Positions 24,431-36,933 are shown, counted from the first letter of the stretch. The stretch is DNA of 64,000 nt from Ischnura elegans (GCF_921293095.1 NC_060248.1:76577243-76641242), one strand, 5' to 3'. Notes: generated by a model not told the origin, from the letters alone. Program-made: numbers and translations.

Positions 24431-25732
24431 TTTCAAATCCCTGTCAAGTAATAACTTTTCCTCTGTAAAATTTCCCACTTTTAGTGCATTCTCAGGTGAC
24501 TCCATCAAGGTACGCCCGCGGCTATTCGGCGGTTATTTCCTGAACTTGTTCACGAGTTAAGCTAAATTATACAAATGTTGACTTCTGCGCATTCAATATC
24601 TATTTCAACGTGAAGTGTTTTGTGGTATGTCACATTGAACTGAAGGTTGAACGATGCACAACTCTCTGCATTCAGCCTAGTACGGACACCCACCGTAAAT
24701 TTCCTGTACAGCTTCGCACCGTTCCCTAATAATTCCACCATTTATCCTTAATGGAGGGCATTAGCTTCATTGCCGCTCTCCCGTACAAATAGCCAGCTAG
24801 CCAAGCGACAGTTGTCATCAGCCGACCAGCCATCTCGTCTACAGCTAACTACCCACGATTCCTCGAAATCATCACCGTTCACTTCACTCTTGAGGGCCTT
24901 CGCAGAACTCCTCATCTCAGAACTTCTCTCTCCCTCGCAGGCAGTTCCAAGGCGGTCCAATTAAAGGAGAAACTTATCCCACTCGAGTGGGTGGATCGGA
25001 TTGGTGAGGGTGCAGAGAGTTAGGCGGCTTCGGGATAAGGAGAGCTCCCCACCCCGGGAGCGGTTGGGAGGGACCTTATCAACCGCTCCTCACCCCCTCC
25101 CTTTATCCATCCGCAAACTGCTGCTCCTCTCGGCATCACATTGGTCACTAATGACTACTTTGCTCCGATTTCTCGTCAAACACGTCCCCCCTACCCTTCT
25201 CCTCCCCTCCAAAAATCAACCTCACCATTCCCTACCACCAGGGAATACCTCCCCTTCCCCGGAGTGAGCATTTTCGTCCTATCTTTCCCTCTAATCCCCT
25301 CGAGATACGTTGGTGAGGTAGCCGGAAAGATTGTTCCTCATTCTGCTGATTTGGTTATGGCATTATTTTCAGGCTTAAGAAGCTTTGAGTCAACATGGCT
25401 ATGTTCATCGAGGTATGAAGTGGTCATGTGTAGCGTCGGATAAGAAGAATTAGCCAGTAGCCCTTCCATCTGGATATAACTAGTATATAATGCGGTGCTT
25501 TTTTTAGTGAAAAGAGATATTTAAAATATTCCGTGAATTTTCAACATAGCATATTATACTGTAGCGCATATATCCAATAAATATTGCCCCCATTAGCCCC
25601 ATTCTCATAGGAAATTTAAATTAATTACATAATTATCTAACAAGAAATTAAATAATATATTTTATTTTTTCAACTTTTTACATGTCATTCTTCCTTCAAT
25701 ACACACGGCTGCACACATTGAACTCTTTCGAT
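24431..25732. other. Gene-free interval with GC-rich block
   Basis: Bases 24750-25310 are richer in G+C and C/T-rich than the surroundings, with overlapping open frames on both strands that look compositional. A 14-base palindrome CCCACTCGAGTGGG lies at about 24979. No splice-bounded exon with a recognisable product is seen. Confidence 0.35.
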
Positions 25733-25846
25733 ATAGCCGTGAAAAACTGGGTTACACACCGGGCCATAGATAGAATAGCTGTCAACATTTCGAAATCCGA
25801 ACCTATTCCTATCCTCTGGGCAGTTGTTCCATACCAACGATAGGTG
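25733..25846. repeat. Diverged repeat pair, copy 1
   Basis: Matches 26577-26692 in the same orientation. Shared blocks in order are GTGAAA, CTGGGTTA, ACACCGGG, TAGCTGTC/TGGCTGCC, TTTC.AAA.CCGA and CCTCTGGGC. Both copies stay open in one frame for about 35 codons (V-K-x-W-V-x-H-R, then S-K-x-E, then LWA), so an old coding element fragment is possible. The family is not recognised. Confidence 0.55.
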
Positions 25847-26576
25847 GATACCAACTCGGTTTTCGAAATAAAACGAAACCTAATTTCACGAACACGGCTT
25901 TTCTCTTCGGCTTCAAAAGTGGGAAATTCGTCGGATTAATTACGTAGGGTTGGAAGGAACACTTTCATGGCGTTTCTATATCGATGGGAATACTTGCGTT
26001 ATAACATAAGATTTTTCCAAGCTTTTTCGGCATTTTCAATACATGGGAACGCCTTAGAAAACGAACTAGTTCTATAGTTCGAGGAAAAGCAAAGTAGCAA
26101 AACACTCATGGGAGTAAGTTCATTTCCACCCTCGCTCCTCTTGGCCTCTTCAAGACCGCATGGCCATCATCAGGCTCCTAACAATGAAATGTAAAAAAAT
26201 GTAATTCCATGTAAATTCATGTGGAAGTACAAATGTTTTTACATTCTATTCCTTCGATTCAAATCTGTGAAGTCACGCCCGAGACAACGAGTTATTTTCA
26301 AGCTCCTCGTTTTAGCAGGAGTTCACACTTCCTCAGTGAAAGATTCAAGGTCCGTAATTAAGAAAATATCCTGGGGAACTTCTGCGGTTGCCACAGCCAA
26401 GACGGAAGATTCTTATCAAGTGTAAGTAATATGCACCCAGAGCTGGAAATATCAAGAAACTAGCTGAAAATGTGGCCGACACAAGTCCTTACTCAAGGCT
26501 CCTCTTATGCTCCACAGTTTCATCTGCTACGTAAAAATACGCTACATTGATGGTTACCTCAAACAACTAACTCATC
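25847..26576. other. Between the repeat copies; no supported gene
   Basis: A possible exon-like segment at 26319-26421 was considered and rejected. Nothing else is identified. Confidence 0.35.
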
Positions 26577-26692
26577 ATATATATTCGTGAAATTCTGGGT
26601 TAGACACCGGGTCAAAGATGAAATGGCTGCCACTGTTTCCAAACCCGAGTCTGTGTCCACCCTCTGGGCTGCATTGGCTCACTTTTATCAGT
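26577..26692. repeat. Diverged repeat pair, copy 2
   Basis: Second copy of the segment at 25733-25846, about 845 bases downstream. It holds CTGGGTTAGACACCGGG, ATGGCTGCCACTGTTTCC and ACCCTCTGGGC. Confidence 0.55.
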
Positions 26693-29542
26693 TCTGATGA
26701 TGGAAACTGACTCGAGTGTAATATTGCGACGCAAGCATCGGCTACCATGTCTTCATTCACCCGATGGATAACTCGGAAACAATCTACGAAGCTATGCGAC
26801 GGGAGTTCACCTACAGAGTATAATTTGTTATCCGCTTTTTTATAAAAAAATTAGTAGATATAAGAATAATTATATAACTAGTGGCAAATTTTGGATGTAC
26901 TTTTAACATTGATTTTTGGAATTTTCTCTTTTCATACTCTCCACGTGTATGCTTACGCAACGAAACTCAAATCAATTGCATGAACAGGAGTTCCTATGGA
27001 GGACTCAAGCCCACTTAAGACTCCATTCTTAGCTCACTTGGACCACACTTGATGTGGAGAGCCGTTGTATTTTTTAAAAGGCGTTCGGCCCTTCAGATCA
27101 CGGCTGAAAGACCTCTAGTTCCTCTTTCACCTACTCAATTCTCTTTTCAGATCACTCTCCAGTTTTATTTCCTTCTAAAAAAAAGGACTCTATTTTTAAA
27201 ATGACAGCGTACTTCAGTATTGGCCGATGGTTAGGGTTTTAGAGGCTTCCGTATTAAGAAGTGACGCCTTATTCTCGATAAAATGCTGAAACGTATCACA
27301 AAATGTGGCGTGGGTTTTTTTTTTTTGTTAACAGATTTATAGAGAATGAAAAATTAACTTCGTGACCTATCATATTCTTATTTTTTATAAACTATCTTGC
27401 CATAAGCAAAGATATTTGTGGTTACTATTTTTTTCAGATACTACTAATCATCTTGATTATGACAGAAGGTCTTTAAAAATCTACTTCACTTTTATGTAAA
27501 TTGTGTAGAGTTTGACTAAATAATTGGCTAAATGTGGCTTTTTTTTAAATAAACCACTGCAATTCTTTAATCCAACATTGCTGGAAAAGCTGAACATCAA
27601 GGCTGCTAATATATCACAATCTTTACACTGCAATTTTAATGCATTAGTTATAACTACACTTTACACCTAGCTATAACTACACTATAGCACCACAAACTTT
27701 ACAAAATTTATACTTCAGCTATGGTGTAAACGTTTGGTTTTAGAATCAGGGCTGTATCCTTGACATATTTACTGCATTTCTAAATGGTTATGGTTTTTTA
27801 TTCTGGGTTCCAAATTTAAAGAGTTAGCCATTGTTTTTACACGGATTAGTCTCAACGATGTGATCTCATTTTACTTTCTTTGATTTTATTGTTTTGATGA
27901 AACTCGTTCATTTCGTTAGAATGTGTTAAAAACACTGAATAATTGCAAGATGACATAACTTCCTAATCTTATATTTTTAAATAAAAATAGTTTTGTCACA
28001 AGTGGTAGGTACATCTTATTATTCAGCCTATGAAAATATCCTCAAACTTATGCCATCCACATTGCGTTATATCACGTCACTAAATCGAACGGGTCACTAA
28101 TATAATCATCGGTTATGATATCAGCTGCCGTTAATACCTGAATATCATTGAATTTGGGGCACATCAACAAAATTTTCAACAGAAATTCCTTGGAAAATTT
28201 ACGCCTAGATAAACGAATACGAACGGCGTTATTTTACATAAATATTCGAAAGTTCAAGGGTACTTTAAATGTACATGTGTACATATGTATAAGGAGGTAT
28301 AGTGGATTAATATTGAGGTATTGAGTCTAACCTTTTTATCCAAAATGAGTATTCACTTTCATTTACACCCAGCATATGGATTTTAATGATAGTGTTTTTT
28401 GCCCCGAAAAATCTTTTAATTGCATATTTTATAACTATGTTCACCGTATTTGGCTATCTATAACTTCATCCGCTACAATACGGCCAAGTTAAAAGATTTT
28501 TCCATTATTACTTAAGATACGCAAGTACCTTTGAGTATCTTTAAAATTATGATAATCTTCATTGTGTATTTTATGCAGCCAGCTTTTATAGACCTTTTTT
28601 AAGCAAAGAGTATTTTTTACCAATTTTACGCCGCTTTCTTCCTACTTTTAGGAGGACGGATTCTGTGAAACTATTCTGCAGCAAAGGTCATAGTTATGTT
28701 AATTACAGAGAGGTGCTGTTACGTCCGTTCAAACCGTTCAAAAGGGCTCTGTTCTATCCTCACACTCACCCTCGTCCTCACTGCCACTGGTGTTTCATCG
28801 GACAGTGGATAGAATTATGTACAAACGCTCGCTCACGGGAATAAAAAGTATACTCTCTCAAACGGGTAGCGGTACTTCAAAGGGAACAGCACGTACGAGG
28901 AAAGCAAACCTGGGTATAGATACGCCGATGGTATGCTCCGACAGGGCGAGAGAATTGATCAAGCGGGAATGAGAGCGAAGCTCGTACCCTTGTTCGAAGG
29001 CGCGATTGAGTGCATTATTCTGTTGGCCCAATTCGGAGCGGCCTTAAACGGTCCAAGGGCAATTTTTGCTGCCATCCGCTCGTTACTACATGACATACAT
29101 GCAATCTCTTTGTTGACGGTCAAGCATGTGCTTTGGCGATAAAGGTGAACGCTTGCAAGACAGCAAAGGTTTCGTTCATCTATTTGATTCATAATCCTTC
29201 GTATTGAGTTTGCTCAGGTCATTTCAGGGCTTTACTCGTAGTGGAATAAGCACGCGCTTTGGAGATAAATTACCCCGAGAAGCGCTTTGAAGCATTTCCC
29301 TCGGACACGCTCAGCGCAATCGCAGCTATTGGCTTTTCGAAGAGAATATCCCATGTTATAAATTAGAATGTGTTTCTATTTTGATTGCACTGCTGGGGTT
29401 GGGGAAAGATAAAGAAACTACACCTTCGCCAAGCATTGTACCTCCATACATTAGAATATTTTTCTCCTCGAATTTTTCCCTGTTGCTTGTTGAAATTGAA
29501 AGCATGATTCCGGGCAGTTTGAAGGAAAATTTACTAAATGCA
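26693..29542. other. Gene-free interval
   Basis: AT-rich with a moderately GC-richer part at 28640-29330. Open frames of 60-77 codons there have no motif or splice support. Nothing is identified. Confidence 0.35.
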
Positions 29543-29707
29543 CGAGGGATGTCCGGAAAGTAGTACCCGTTTGTATCGTGTGGAGCGCTGGTGATTAGAG
29601 TAGCCTCTGGACAAGTTTTGACACGTTCAATTGTATTTCAACTTAGGATAGGTTTGGAAAGGAGGGATAGGTAATACCCTCGCCGCTATGAGAGCAACCA
29701 GGTACTA

Positions 29708-29773
29708 CTATTTTTCTGTAGAAAGGAAAAAAATTCCTATGAGGAAGGAAATTTCTACGATTTTCCGTAGATA
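29708..29773 (+). repeat. Folded tail, copy B, inside the mariner
   Basis: Shares with 13970-14029 a TATTTTTCT-type start, the core TTCCTATGAGGAAGGAAAT and a final hairpin, here TCTACG pairing with CGTAGA, ending in GATA. It lies between the mariner left end and its helix-turn-helix coding fragment, where mariners have no such sequence, so it is probably a 5'-truncated insertion of the same family as 13705-14029. No clear target duplication is visible. Confidence 0.5.
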
Positions 29774-30127
29774 GTGTATGGAGACACTGTTAGGGATGAG
29801 TCATCTGTTCGACACTGGTGTCGTGATTTCAGCTTGGGCAGAGAGAACACTCATGATGACGAGCGTTCGGGTGGCCATCAGTCGTTTCGGGTAATCTGCT
29901 GGGTTCAATCGACGAATTTGTGAAGGCCGATCGGCGCGTACCAATTGACGAGATCAATGAAAATTTCCGAGATCTTTCACGAACAGTGATTCATGAAGTT
30001 GTTAAAAGAAGCTGTGACTACATACCTCAATACTCTGGCGGCTGAGGAGCACGCAGCTGGGATACAAAAACTCGTCACATGTTATGACAAATACTTAAAT
30101 TTGCCAGGTGACTCTGTGGAGAAGTAG
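29774..30127 (+). pseudogene. Mariner transposase fragments (N-terminal HTH and C-terminal end)
   Basis: From 29774 one frame reads VYGD, then DESSVRHWCRDFSLGR and DDERSG, matching the second helix-turn-helix of mariner transposases. After a frameshift it continues IDEFVKADRRVPIDEIN and then RDLSRTVIHEVV. The sequence then jumps directly to the extreme C-terminus, LAAEEHAAGIQKLV followed by YDKYLNLPGDSVEK and a stop at 30125-30127. The whole DDD catalytic core is deleted. The protein would have cut and pasted the element by its ends; this copy cannot be active. Confidence 0.85.
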
Positions 30128-30223
30128 GTTAAAGTATGTTCTTTACAAATGAAAAATTAATATTTGGTAAATATACCAGTTTTTTTAATTCCAAAAGGGG
30201 TATTACTTTCTGAATGCCCCTCG

Positions 30224-33200
30224 TATAATACAAATTCTCGCATGAAAAATTGCAAAATTATTATGAAACTGATTCAAAAGTAAACTCTGCAGGGAAAGAA
30301 TTTTTAGGATTAATTTAAAGGTAGAATAATAAGAAAGTCAAAACAATTTATGTGAGAATAAAGATTTTTGCAAAGTCGATTTCTCCTTTTATCATATTGA
30401 AATTATTCTAAAATTTTGCCTAGGCATAATTCAGATGCAAAAGCGAGTATTTATTCGATGCATCGACAAATGAAGCGTAAATCGAGCATGTCATGCACTT
30501 AAGAAGGTTCTAAAACGAAAATAAATAAATTGAAAATTTATTTATTTTTGTTTTAATTTTAATCACACTTTAAAATATTAACCGATCCAGGTTTCACGAT
30601 AATACTGTCATCATCTAGTATCCAGGTGATGAAACTACTGCTATGATAAAATGTGGGTATGCTAATACATGGAAGAGTGGATTAAAAAAGTTCATCATGA
30701 ATGTGACAAGCTTCCACAAAATCATACCTGAAACTACCTTTTTAGGAAGGTGCTGCATTCCTTTGTGCTGAAATTTTGTTTAGTAGTAAATGATAAAATA
30801 ATAATATGCCTTTGCGTCACGATAATATCGATATGTTGGTAGGGGTGAATATGGAGAAGATCAGCTGTATGTGTTGGAAGAAAGGATAGGAAGGCGCATA
30901 CAATAAATACGAAAGCAGCAGATTAAACACGTAAAATTTGGTTGCATATCTCTCTCTCTCAACATATAATTACTTCCCACAGCTGCCGATAATATTGCTA
31001 AAATATATTTATTCGTGGAAAATGAGTGGTTGTGCAATATGAACACTTCAGTCACTTTCTTTAATCCGTCCAAAAGGAGACCAGATAGTTATAGCAAATT
31101 TCTTATTGCGTGGAAAATATATGAATTAACTTTTTAAGTTCAATGAAAATATTTTCATTGGCACGACCTGGGTTTTTTGACTTGGTATCACTTCAAGTAA
31201 TGCATGCGTCACTTTTTATACTTAAATATTTTCAGTGAACCTAACAAAGTTTAGTATTTTATTTTCCATTATTGAAATGTTTTACAAACTTAAGTCTGAA
31301 GTTATCAGGTATATTTCTTACTCCAATTCGGTTATGCCACCACATTGTACGATGCTATTAGTTTGTTGTTATAGCCTCAATTATGGAAGGAATGGCTTAT
31401 TTTATTTTATTCCATACATAGGCTACTGAAATTTTGGTTATTTAGGAAATCTACTAGTAAAAATGAACGAGGAAAATATTAATATTTGGTGATACGATCA
31501 CTGTTTTTCACCTAGCATTAACCTACCAACATATTGTGGTAATTCCAAGTGTACACCGTGTGTTGATGAATAATCCGAATAATGAATAATAATTTTGCTT
31601 ACTATTTTCAAGATACTGAAATTCGTCTTTTAGCGAGAATTTATTCAATTTTGGTGACAAAACATCATTAATTTTGATGATATAAGAGACATTATCACTC
31701 AGATATACCCTCTTTTCATGCATTTCTATGTAAGCCAAGACATTTCATCATTCCAAGAGATGTTTAATAAAAACCGCGAAGAGGAACGCTATTCTGTACC
31801 GCTGCATTGAGAATATGTTACGTATTTAAAAAATCCTCGAGTTACCTAACAATAGAGGATGGTAACAAATTCAAATTATCGTGAGAGGCCCGTTGTCTTT
31901 ATAATTTTTCCTCAAGTTAATTTTCGTGAAGTGGTATTTTCATTTAATTTTTTTTTCGTGGGATCTGGCCAAATTTTTGTTTCAGCTCATTTTTTATTCC
32001 TCCTGGAACGTCTTTTCCTTTTACCTCGTCATCTTCACCCTGCGTTATGTTTCTCTTCCTCTTTCTAATCCTATCCTACGCCTCCTTTCCAGAATTCTCA
32101 CCATCCCTCATCCTTCCCCGCTGTCTCTCCCTCAGCCCCTCCTGCCGCGTTCACCCCTTTCCTACCCCCTCACGACTCTCCACCCCTGCGCCTTGATTAA
32201 TGTCTTCCTTTCTCCTTCCCTCGCCGTCCCAAATTTCACGCAAACTGTTGTCTCTTTTCGTATTCCGGCACTCAACCACTTCCCCCACCCCCTCCTCGCA
32301 CCCTCGAGTTTCCTAATCCACCACGGCCACCTCTCTCCATGGCGTGCTTGCAAATTCGGAGAAACTGGCCGTTGCGGTGGGTACTCTGGGTTCTGTAGTC
32401 TTATCAAGACGGCTCCGGTTCGATTTATTTTTTTAGCAAGTCGCTACATTCTGGTACAAAACTTTGTGAGGGAAATATGGAACCACTTCACGAAAAATAA
32501 AATGGTAAAAAATTGAAAATCATATGCGGGCCTCGCACAATAATTTTAATTTCGTTAAATTTTCTTCTGCTTGCATTTATAGTAGGTTTACGTGTAACAT
32601 AGACTTAGTTCAGTAGAAAAAAAGGCGCTTCACATCGTGGTTGGAAGTCTAAATCCTTGGAAATAATAAATTGCCTCACTAACAAATGACTGTAAAGAGA
32701 GTATGTCAGGGTAATGATGTCTCTCATCTCATCAAATTAATTACATTTAGATGTTGAATTGGCATTGATGCAATTTATACAGTGGTGGCTTAAAAAAAGC
32801 AGAAATATGTTAATCTGTTCACCTTCTAGGCCCCTTTCGGTCCATAATGTGGTCCATAATTAATAAAATGTATCCACTGATGAATTCGTTATCTGCTGCA
32901 AATTCCTTTGGGCTGCAAACTCCGCCGATGTGCCCCTCAACTGGTCCTTACTTCCTTTTTTTGTGCACGGCTACTATTTTTTAACGTCTGTTTCAATTTA
33001 TAAATACGTTATGTACTTTGAGTCAAGGAAGCTTACTAGCGAATTGAGTGGCACCACTTATGCTCTTGGAAAAACTGACTTTATCTATTATCACATGCTA
33101 TTTATGCCGTGCACTTGAAGATTGATGTAATTTTTAGTTCCTCCCTTATTCAACGTTGTTACCCTCGTGAACGTTTGTTTATAGAATCTACTAAAAGAAG

Positions 33201-33466
33201 CATATAGTACGAGAAAATTTTCATAATCATATTTTTTTACTGCAGGGCGACAAAGTACGGTATTAATCCTCTGTGGCACACGTTTCTGTGTGAATGTTTT
33301 ACGAGTTTACTTGTTACCATGTTATCCGGGTTCATGCGCGTGGCCTCATAATAACATACCGTAGCAAAGATAGTCGAATTTCGTTCAAGATTAAAGTGAC
33401 GCCACTGTAATTGTTGGGGTACTTTTTTGAGCCATATTACAATTTAATTATTGCATACTACAGAGA
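30224..33466. other. Gene-free interval with C/T-rich block
   Basis: AT-rich overall. Bases 32030-32330 are strongly C/T-rich on the plus strand, which creates a 196-codon open frame (31926-32516) with no conserved motif. Nothing else is identified. Confidence 0.4.
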
Positions 33467-33540
33467 TCTTAGTGGTCTGTTAGGTTGAGCGTTAGGCGTC
33501 TGATCGAAGAGTCCCGTATCCAAATCCTATGCCTTTAGAC
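33467..33540 (+). repeat. tRNA-like SINE head trace, plus strand
   Basis: The segment reads TTAGTGGTCTGTTAGGTTGA, then GCGTTAGGCGTCTGATCGAA and GAGTCCCGTATCCAAATCC. The order resembles a decayed A box, anticodon region and B box of a tRNA-derived SINE. No SINE body shared with the other copies is seen. Confidence 0.45.
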
Positions 33541-34556
33541 ACCTCTGATAAAATACTTTCCTAGCGAGGTATCTCAAGGAAAGGAAATCGCTAATACTTG
33601 TAAACTTTACGCCCCTGTGGCTTGATTCGAAGAGACTCCCTCTTACCTATATTAATCCTTGAATGAGTAATGCATCACATTTCATAATCCAAAAATATTG
33701 ACCAGATTTCTGATGTTTTCGAAGTCAATAAATCATGGATATGCATATACTAAGCATTGAGTGGGATCAACCCTTCAGTACGTGATCCTTGCTGGTGAAC
33801 TCTTTGAAAAATATATTGAACTTGCTGTCGTTGAAAACATGTCAGACATTCATATTGTATGTATATTTCACTGAATTAAATGCAAGATGGATTAATTAGG
33901 GGAAAAGAAGGACGGTATAGGTTATGGTAGGTGTAGAATACTTTTGTTATCCAGTTTTTCGTGTGGCTGATTTTAAATAGCTATGAGCTCTAAAAGCTTC
34001 AAGTCGTGAATGTGTTCGCCAATTGTTGAGACTCTAAGAAACCACTCGCAATGGTATTCGAAGAGCTAAAAGTCCTCCGAGGAAATATAACTTTCCATGA
34101 TCTGGACTATAGCCAGCCAACGGTTGATTATCCGTCTCAAAAATCCACTGGGGGTTTGCGTATGGTTATACGGCAATGGAGTTCATTTAATTTTACTCTG
34201 AATTATAATAATCTAGTTAAAATATAAATCCTCTTCTGTTACTTGAGGTATACCATGTTTGAACCATATTAGTGTATTTTATTCCTTATTCAAATATTCG
34301 TAATTCAATCCTCTTGGATAATTAAATGTTTATGGGAAATCCAGTATCATTAAGAAAAATACATTTTGAGATAAAATGGATGTTTTTGAGCCGCCATCGA
34401 GATCGTAATATAAAAACCGGCTAAATCTGGCATTATATTTCTTGGTTTATATACTTTTCAGCTGCAAATTTGAATCATAATTTTTGATAATATAATCATA
34501 TACTTAAGTAAGTGTTATCCCATTGAGTACCATCGAAAATTGGAGGAAAGAAGGTG
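33541..34556. other. Gene-free AT-rich DNA
   Basis: Nothing identifiable is seen. Confidence 0.4.
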
Positions 34557-34960
34557 TTCACATATCATCACCATTAATGGTCAACAATCCTTAGATTGGT
34601 TTGACGCAATTCTCCAAGAAATTGCCCAGTCAGTTAATAGTTTCACACCCACGTATTTCTTCGCTTTCACATCCTTATTTCCTCGATCCATTTATTTTAT
34701 TCGAGGTCTTCTTTTTCCGTTCTTGTCCTCTACTCCTCCCTCAACGCTTGTCTTTATCAGGCCATTCTGTCTCAAAATGTAGCATATCAGATTATTCCGT
34801 CTTCTTATTAAGGTTTTCACAAGACTTATCTTCTCTTCTACTCATCTTAAGATTCCCTCATTACCAACTTGATCGGTCCATTTGATCCTCATTATTCTGA
34901 CCACCATTTAGCATCACATTTCGAAGGCCTCTACCTTGATTTCTCCGCTGCTGTCAATTT
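34557..34960 (-). mobile_element. Decayed RTE-type LINE 3' fragment
   Basis: Collinear with the 3' part of the LINE at 8217-8640 in the same orientation: it starts with an ATCATCACC-type tail, then GGTCAACAATCCTTAGATTG and GTTTGACGCA, and ends near TTTCTCCGCTGCTGTCA, the region encoding TAAEKA. Frameshifts and stops destroy the reading frame. It covers only about the last 130 codons of the element and is clearly older than the 8.2-kb copy. Confidence 0.85.
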
Positions 34961-36339
34961 TACATGGAAAAATAAATTCAATTAATCGCAATTTTTAAAA
35001 TACTTTTTCATGAGAATTATTTTACATGACACTTATATTCAAATAGGATATTTTTTTATAATTCTGACTTCCGTTCCACTTTAACTCTCCTTCCACGACC
35101 TCGTCTAATCTCCGCGTTACACCTCCGTGGCGTCAGAATTTCTTTCGCGCTGAAAGAAGGGACGAGAAGTAATCCTGTGGGAGTGAGAGTGGAGGCCGTG
35201 TGTCGGAGCAGTGCGAAGTCCAAATTCCCTCCGTCCTCCCGGGACTTGTCGCTGCGCAGGTCTCCGTCGTTAGTATTTCCGGAGGGTTCCGCCGCTTTAT
35301 TATTTCACGAGGTGGGAACAGAACATACAGGCGACCAGGGGGGTGGCTTTGGGAACACATTCCTTTGGGGTTGTCTCGCGGCTTGGATCGCCGTTCCGAC
35401 GGCTGCCGAAAATTTATATGTCTACCGGTGTCGTAGGTGCAACGAACACTAGTTGCTCCTCGCATGCTACTTCCGAAATTCAGCTAGTTTTTCTGATGGC
35501 GTTTCTTCTGAGAAATTTTTTTAACTAGGAAAAACTTATTGAATGAAAGGTCTTTTAATTATATAGTCCGAATACCATATCCTAAACGTCCTCATTCCAT
35601 TAAATCTGTCGTCACTTAGATAGTAGATAGTAAAAAGGGTTCCTTCCTTATGAAATTTCTATTAAAATGCAATCGTACCGAATATTTTAAACACATTAAC
35701 TTATAAATTACCCTCATTTTTTATATTGAAGTAAGGAAGACTAGCTTTTGAATATATAACCCCTAGCTACGCAGACATCTATTCAATAGGATTCGACCGA
35801 ATCTTCAAATTCCAATTATGTTTTTAATTGTGAAAATTCCTTTAATGTTGCATGCAAAATTAAATAAATAAATATTCAAGATTTTAACGCGTTATTTCTT
35901 GCACAATCCAAGTGATTTCTAAATTAGCATTTTTTAGGAAATTTACTCGGAAATAAGCGTACATCTTAGAAATTGTCTAAGGTTAAAAATGTCTTGAATG
36001 TCAAATAAAAGTAAAAAGATCACTTTTTAAATCAAGTATCAAGTAAGATACTTTCAGCTTAAATGCAGCCGTATTTTTTCAGCCTAAACATGCCTATTTT
36101 ATCTGTTCATAAATGCATTCGCAACATATTGTGGAATTACTTGACATCAAGGAAAGGACATTTTCTCGAATTTCCCACGAGCACCTGTGGCGCACATGGG
36201 ACGGGACAGAAGTGAACCGTGATCACTTACGGCAGTACGTTGTAAGACACAGTGTAATGTATGTCTTGTGAGTCAATAAATTAACTTCATTGACAGTCTA
36301 ATATTAACTTAAAATTGATTAGATTAAATCACAACACGA
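34961..36339. other. Gene-free interval with a GC-rich patch
   Basis: Bases 35090-35480 are GC-rich with several CpGs and open frames on both strands (for example 110 codons at 35133-35465, minus). There is no recognisable motif. It could be a promoter/first-exon region or an old GC-rich element, but nothing decides this. Confidence 0.35.
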
Positions 36340-36385
36340 TGTCAGAAGTGGGATTCGAACTCACGTCCTCTTACGAGGACCAGAA
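36340..36385 (-). pseudogene. 3' half of a tRNA-Leu gene
   Basis: On the minus strand the sequence reads TTCTGG (end of the anticodon arm), then a long variable arm GTCCTCGTAAGAGGAC, then GTGAGTTCGAATCCCAC (T arm, one mismatch from GTGGG) and TTCTGACA, the acceptor 3' strand and discriminator. A long variable arm with this T arm and acceptor matches eukaryotic tRNA-Leu. The 5' half (D arm and anticodon) is missing, so it is a tRNA fragment or the remnant of a tRNA-Leu-derived SINE. Confidence 0.65.
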
Positions 36386-36874
36386 AAGGCATAATTTCTT
36401 ATTGATACCTTTTATAACTGAAATCAAACTAATCCAATCAAACTAATCACGTTCATAGCCATTCTTCTGGAAAATCTGAAAATTCAAGGAATGTGAATGA
36501 ACAAAAACGGGGATAATCGGAAAATAACGGATATTTTCGTTTTATTAAAAAAAAATATTTATTTATTCGCCTAATAAATGTCGCCTTCAAAATAGTTTCC
36601 ATCATATATTCATTAAATTATATTTTCATAGTCATTACTTTCAATTTTTCGACGTATTCATCGGTTTTTGATGTGATGGTTCGTCATCTTCTCGGCCATC
36701 TTGGAAACGCTTACAGCGCTCGTAAATTTTTGTTTTTCTCGTAGCAGACTCACCAGGCCTTTGTTAACATTTCGCACACTTTTTCGTACGTTTTCTTTGC
36801 CTTCTTTGATCCATTTCTTTGGGCAAACGAATATCGCGGCGCTCATAAATCACGTCTAACCTTAGCGGCTGCCA
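36386..36874. other. Gene-free AT-rich DNA
   Basis: Nothing identifiable is seen. Confidence 0.35.
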
Positions 36875-36933
36875 CAGTGGCGGATACATATGGGAGGCGC
36901 AGGGGACGCCCCCCCCCCTTTTCGGGGCCGCCC
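36875..36933. repeat. Possible MITE end, CAGTGGCG type
   Basis: CAGTGGCGGATACATATGGG followed by a C10 run resembles the end of the hAT-type MITE at 43251-43547, which starts CAGTGGCGCAGC and has a G run. No matching right end or target duplication was found downstream, so this may be a truncated relative. Confidence 0.3.

Larger units (their letters stand above)
29543..30223 (+). mobile_element. Internally deleted mariner element
   Basis: The element is bounded by imperfect terminal inverted repeats: left CGAGGGATGTCCGGAAAGTA then GTACCC; right, on the minus strand, CGAGGGGCATTCAGAAAGTA then ATACCCC. The right flank is TA (30224-30225); the left flank is CA, which could be a mutated TA. Between the ends lie an N-terminal helix-turn-helix fragment and the last residues of a mariner transposase, with the catalytic core missing. 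At 681 bases it is about half the usual 1.3 kb. A foreign hairpin segment (29708-29773) sits inside it. Confidence 0.85.

Noticed and set aside
26319..26421. Exon-like segment between a TTTTAGCAG acceptor and a GTAAGT donor, reading GVHTSSVKDSRSVIKKISWG and on
   Set aside because: The acceptor lacks a strong pyrimidine tract, no family is recognised, and its phase does not fit the Ig-like exon.
31926..32516. 196-codon plus-strand open frame
   Set aside because: Mostly S/P/L from a C/T-rich tract; a composition artefact without motifs.
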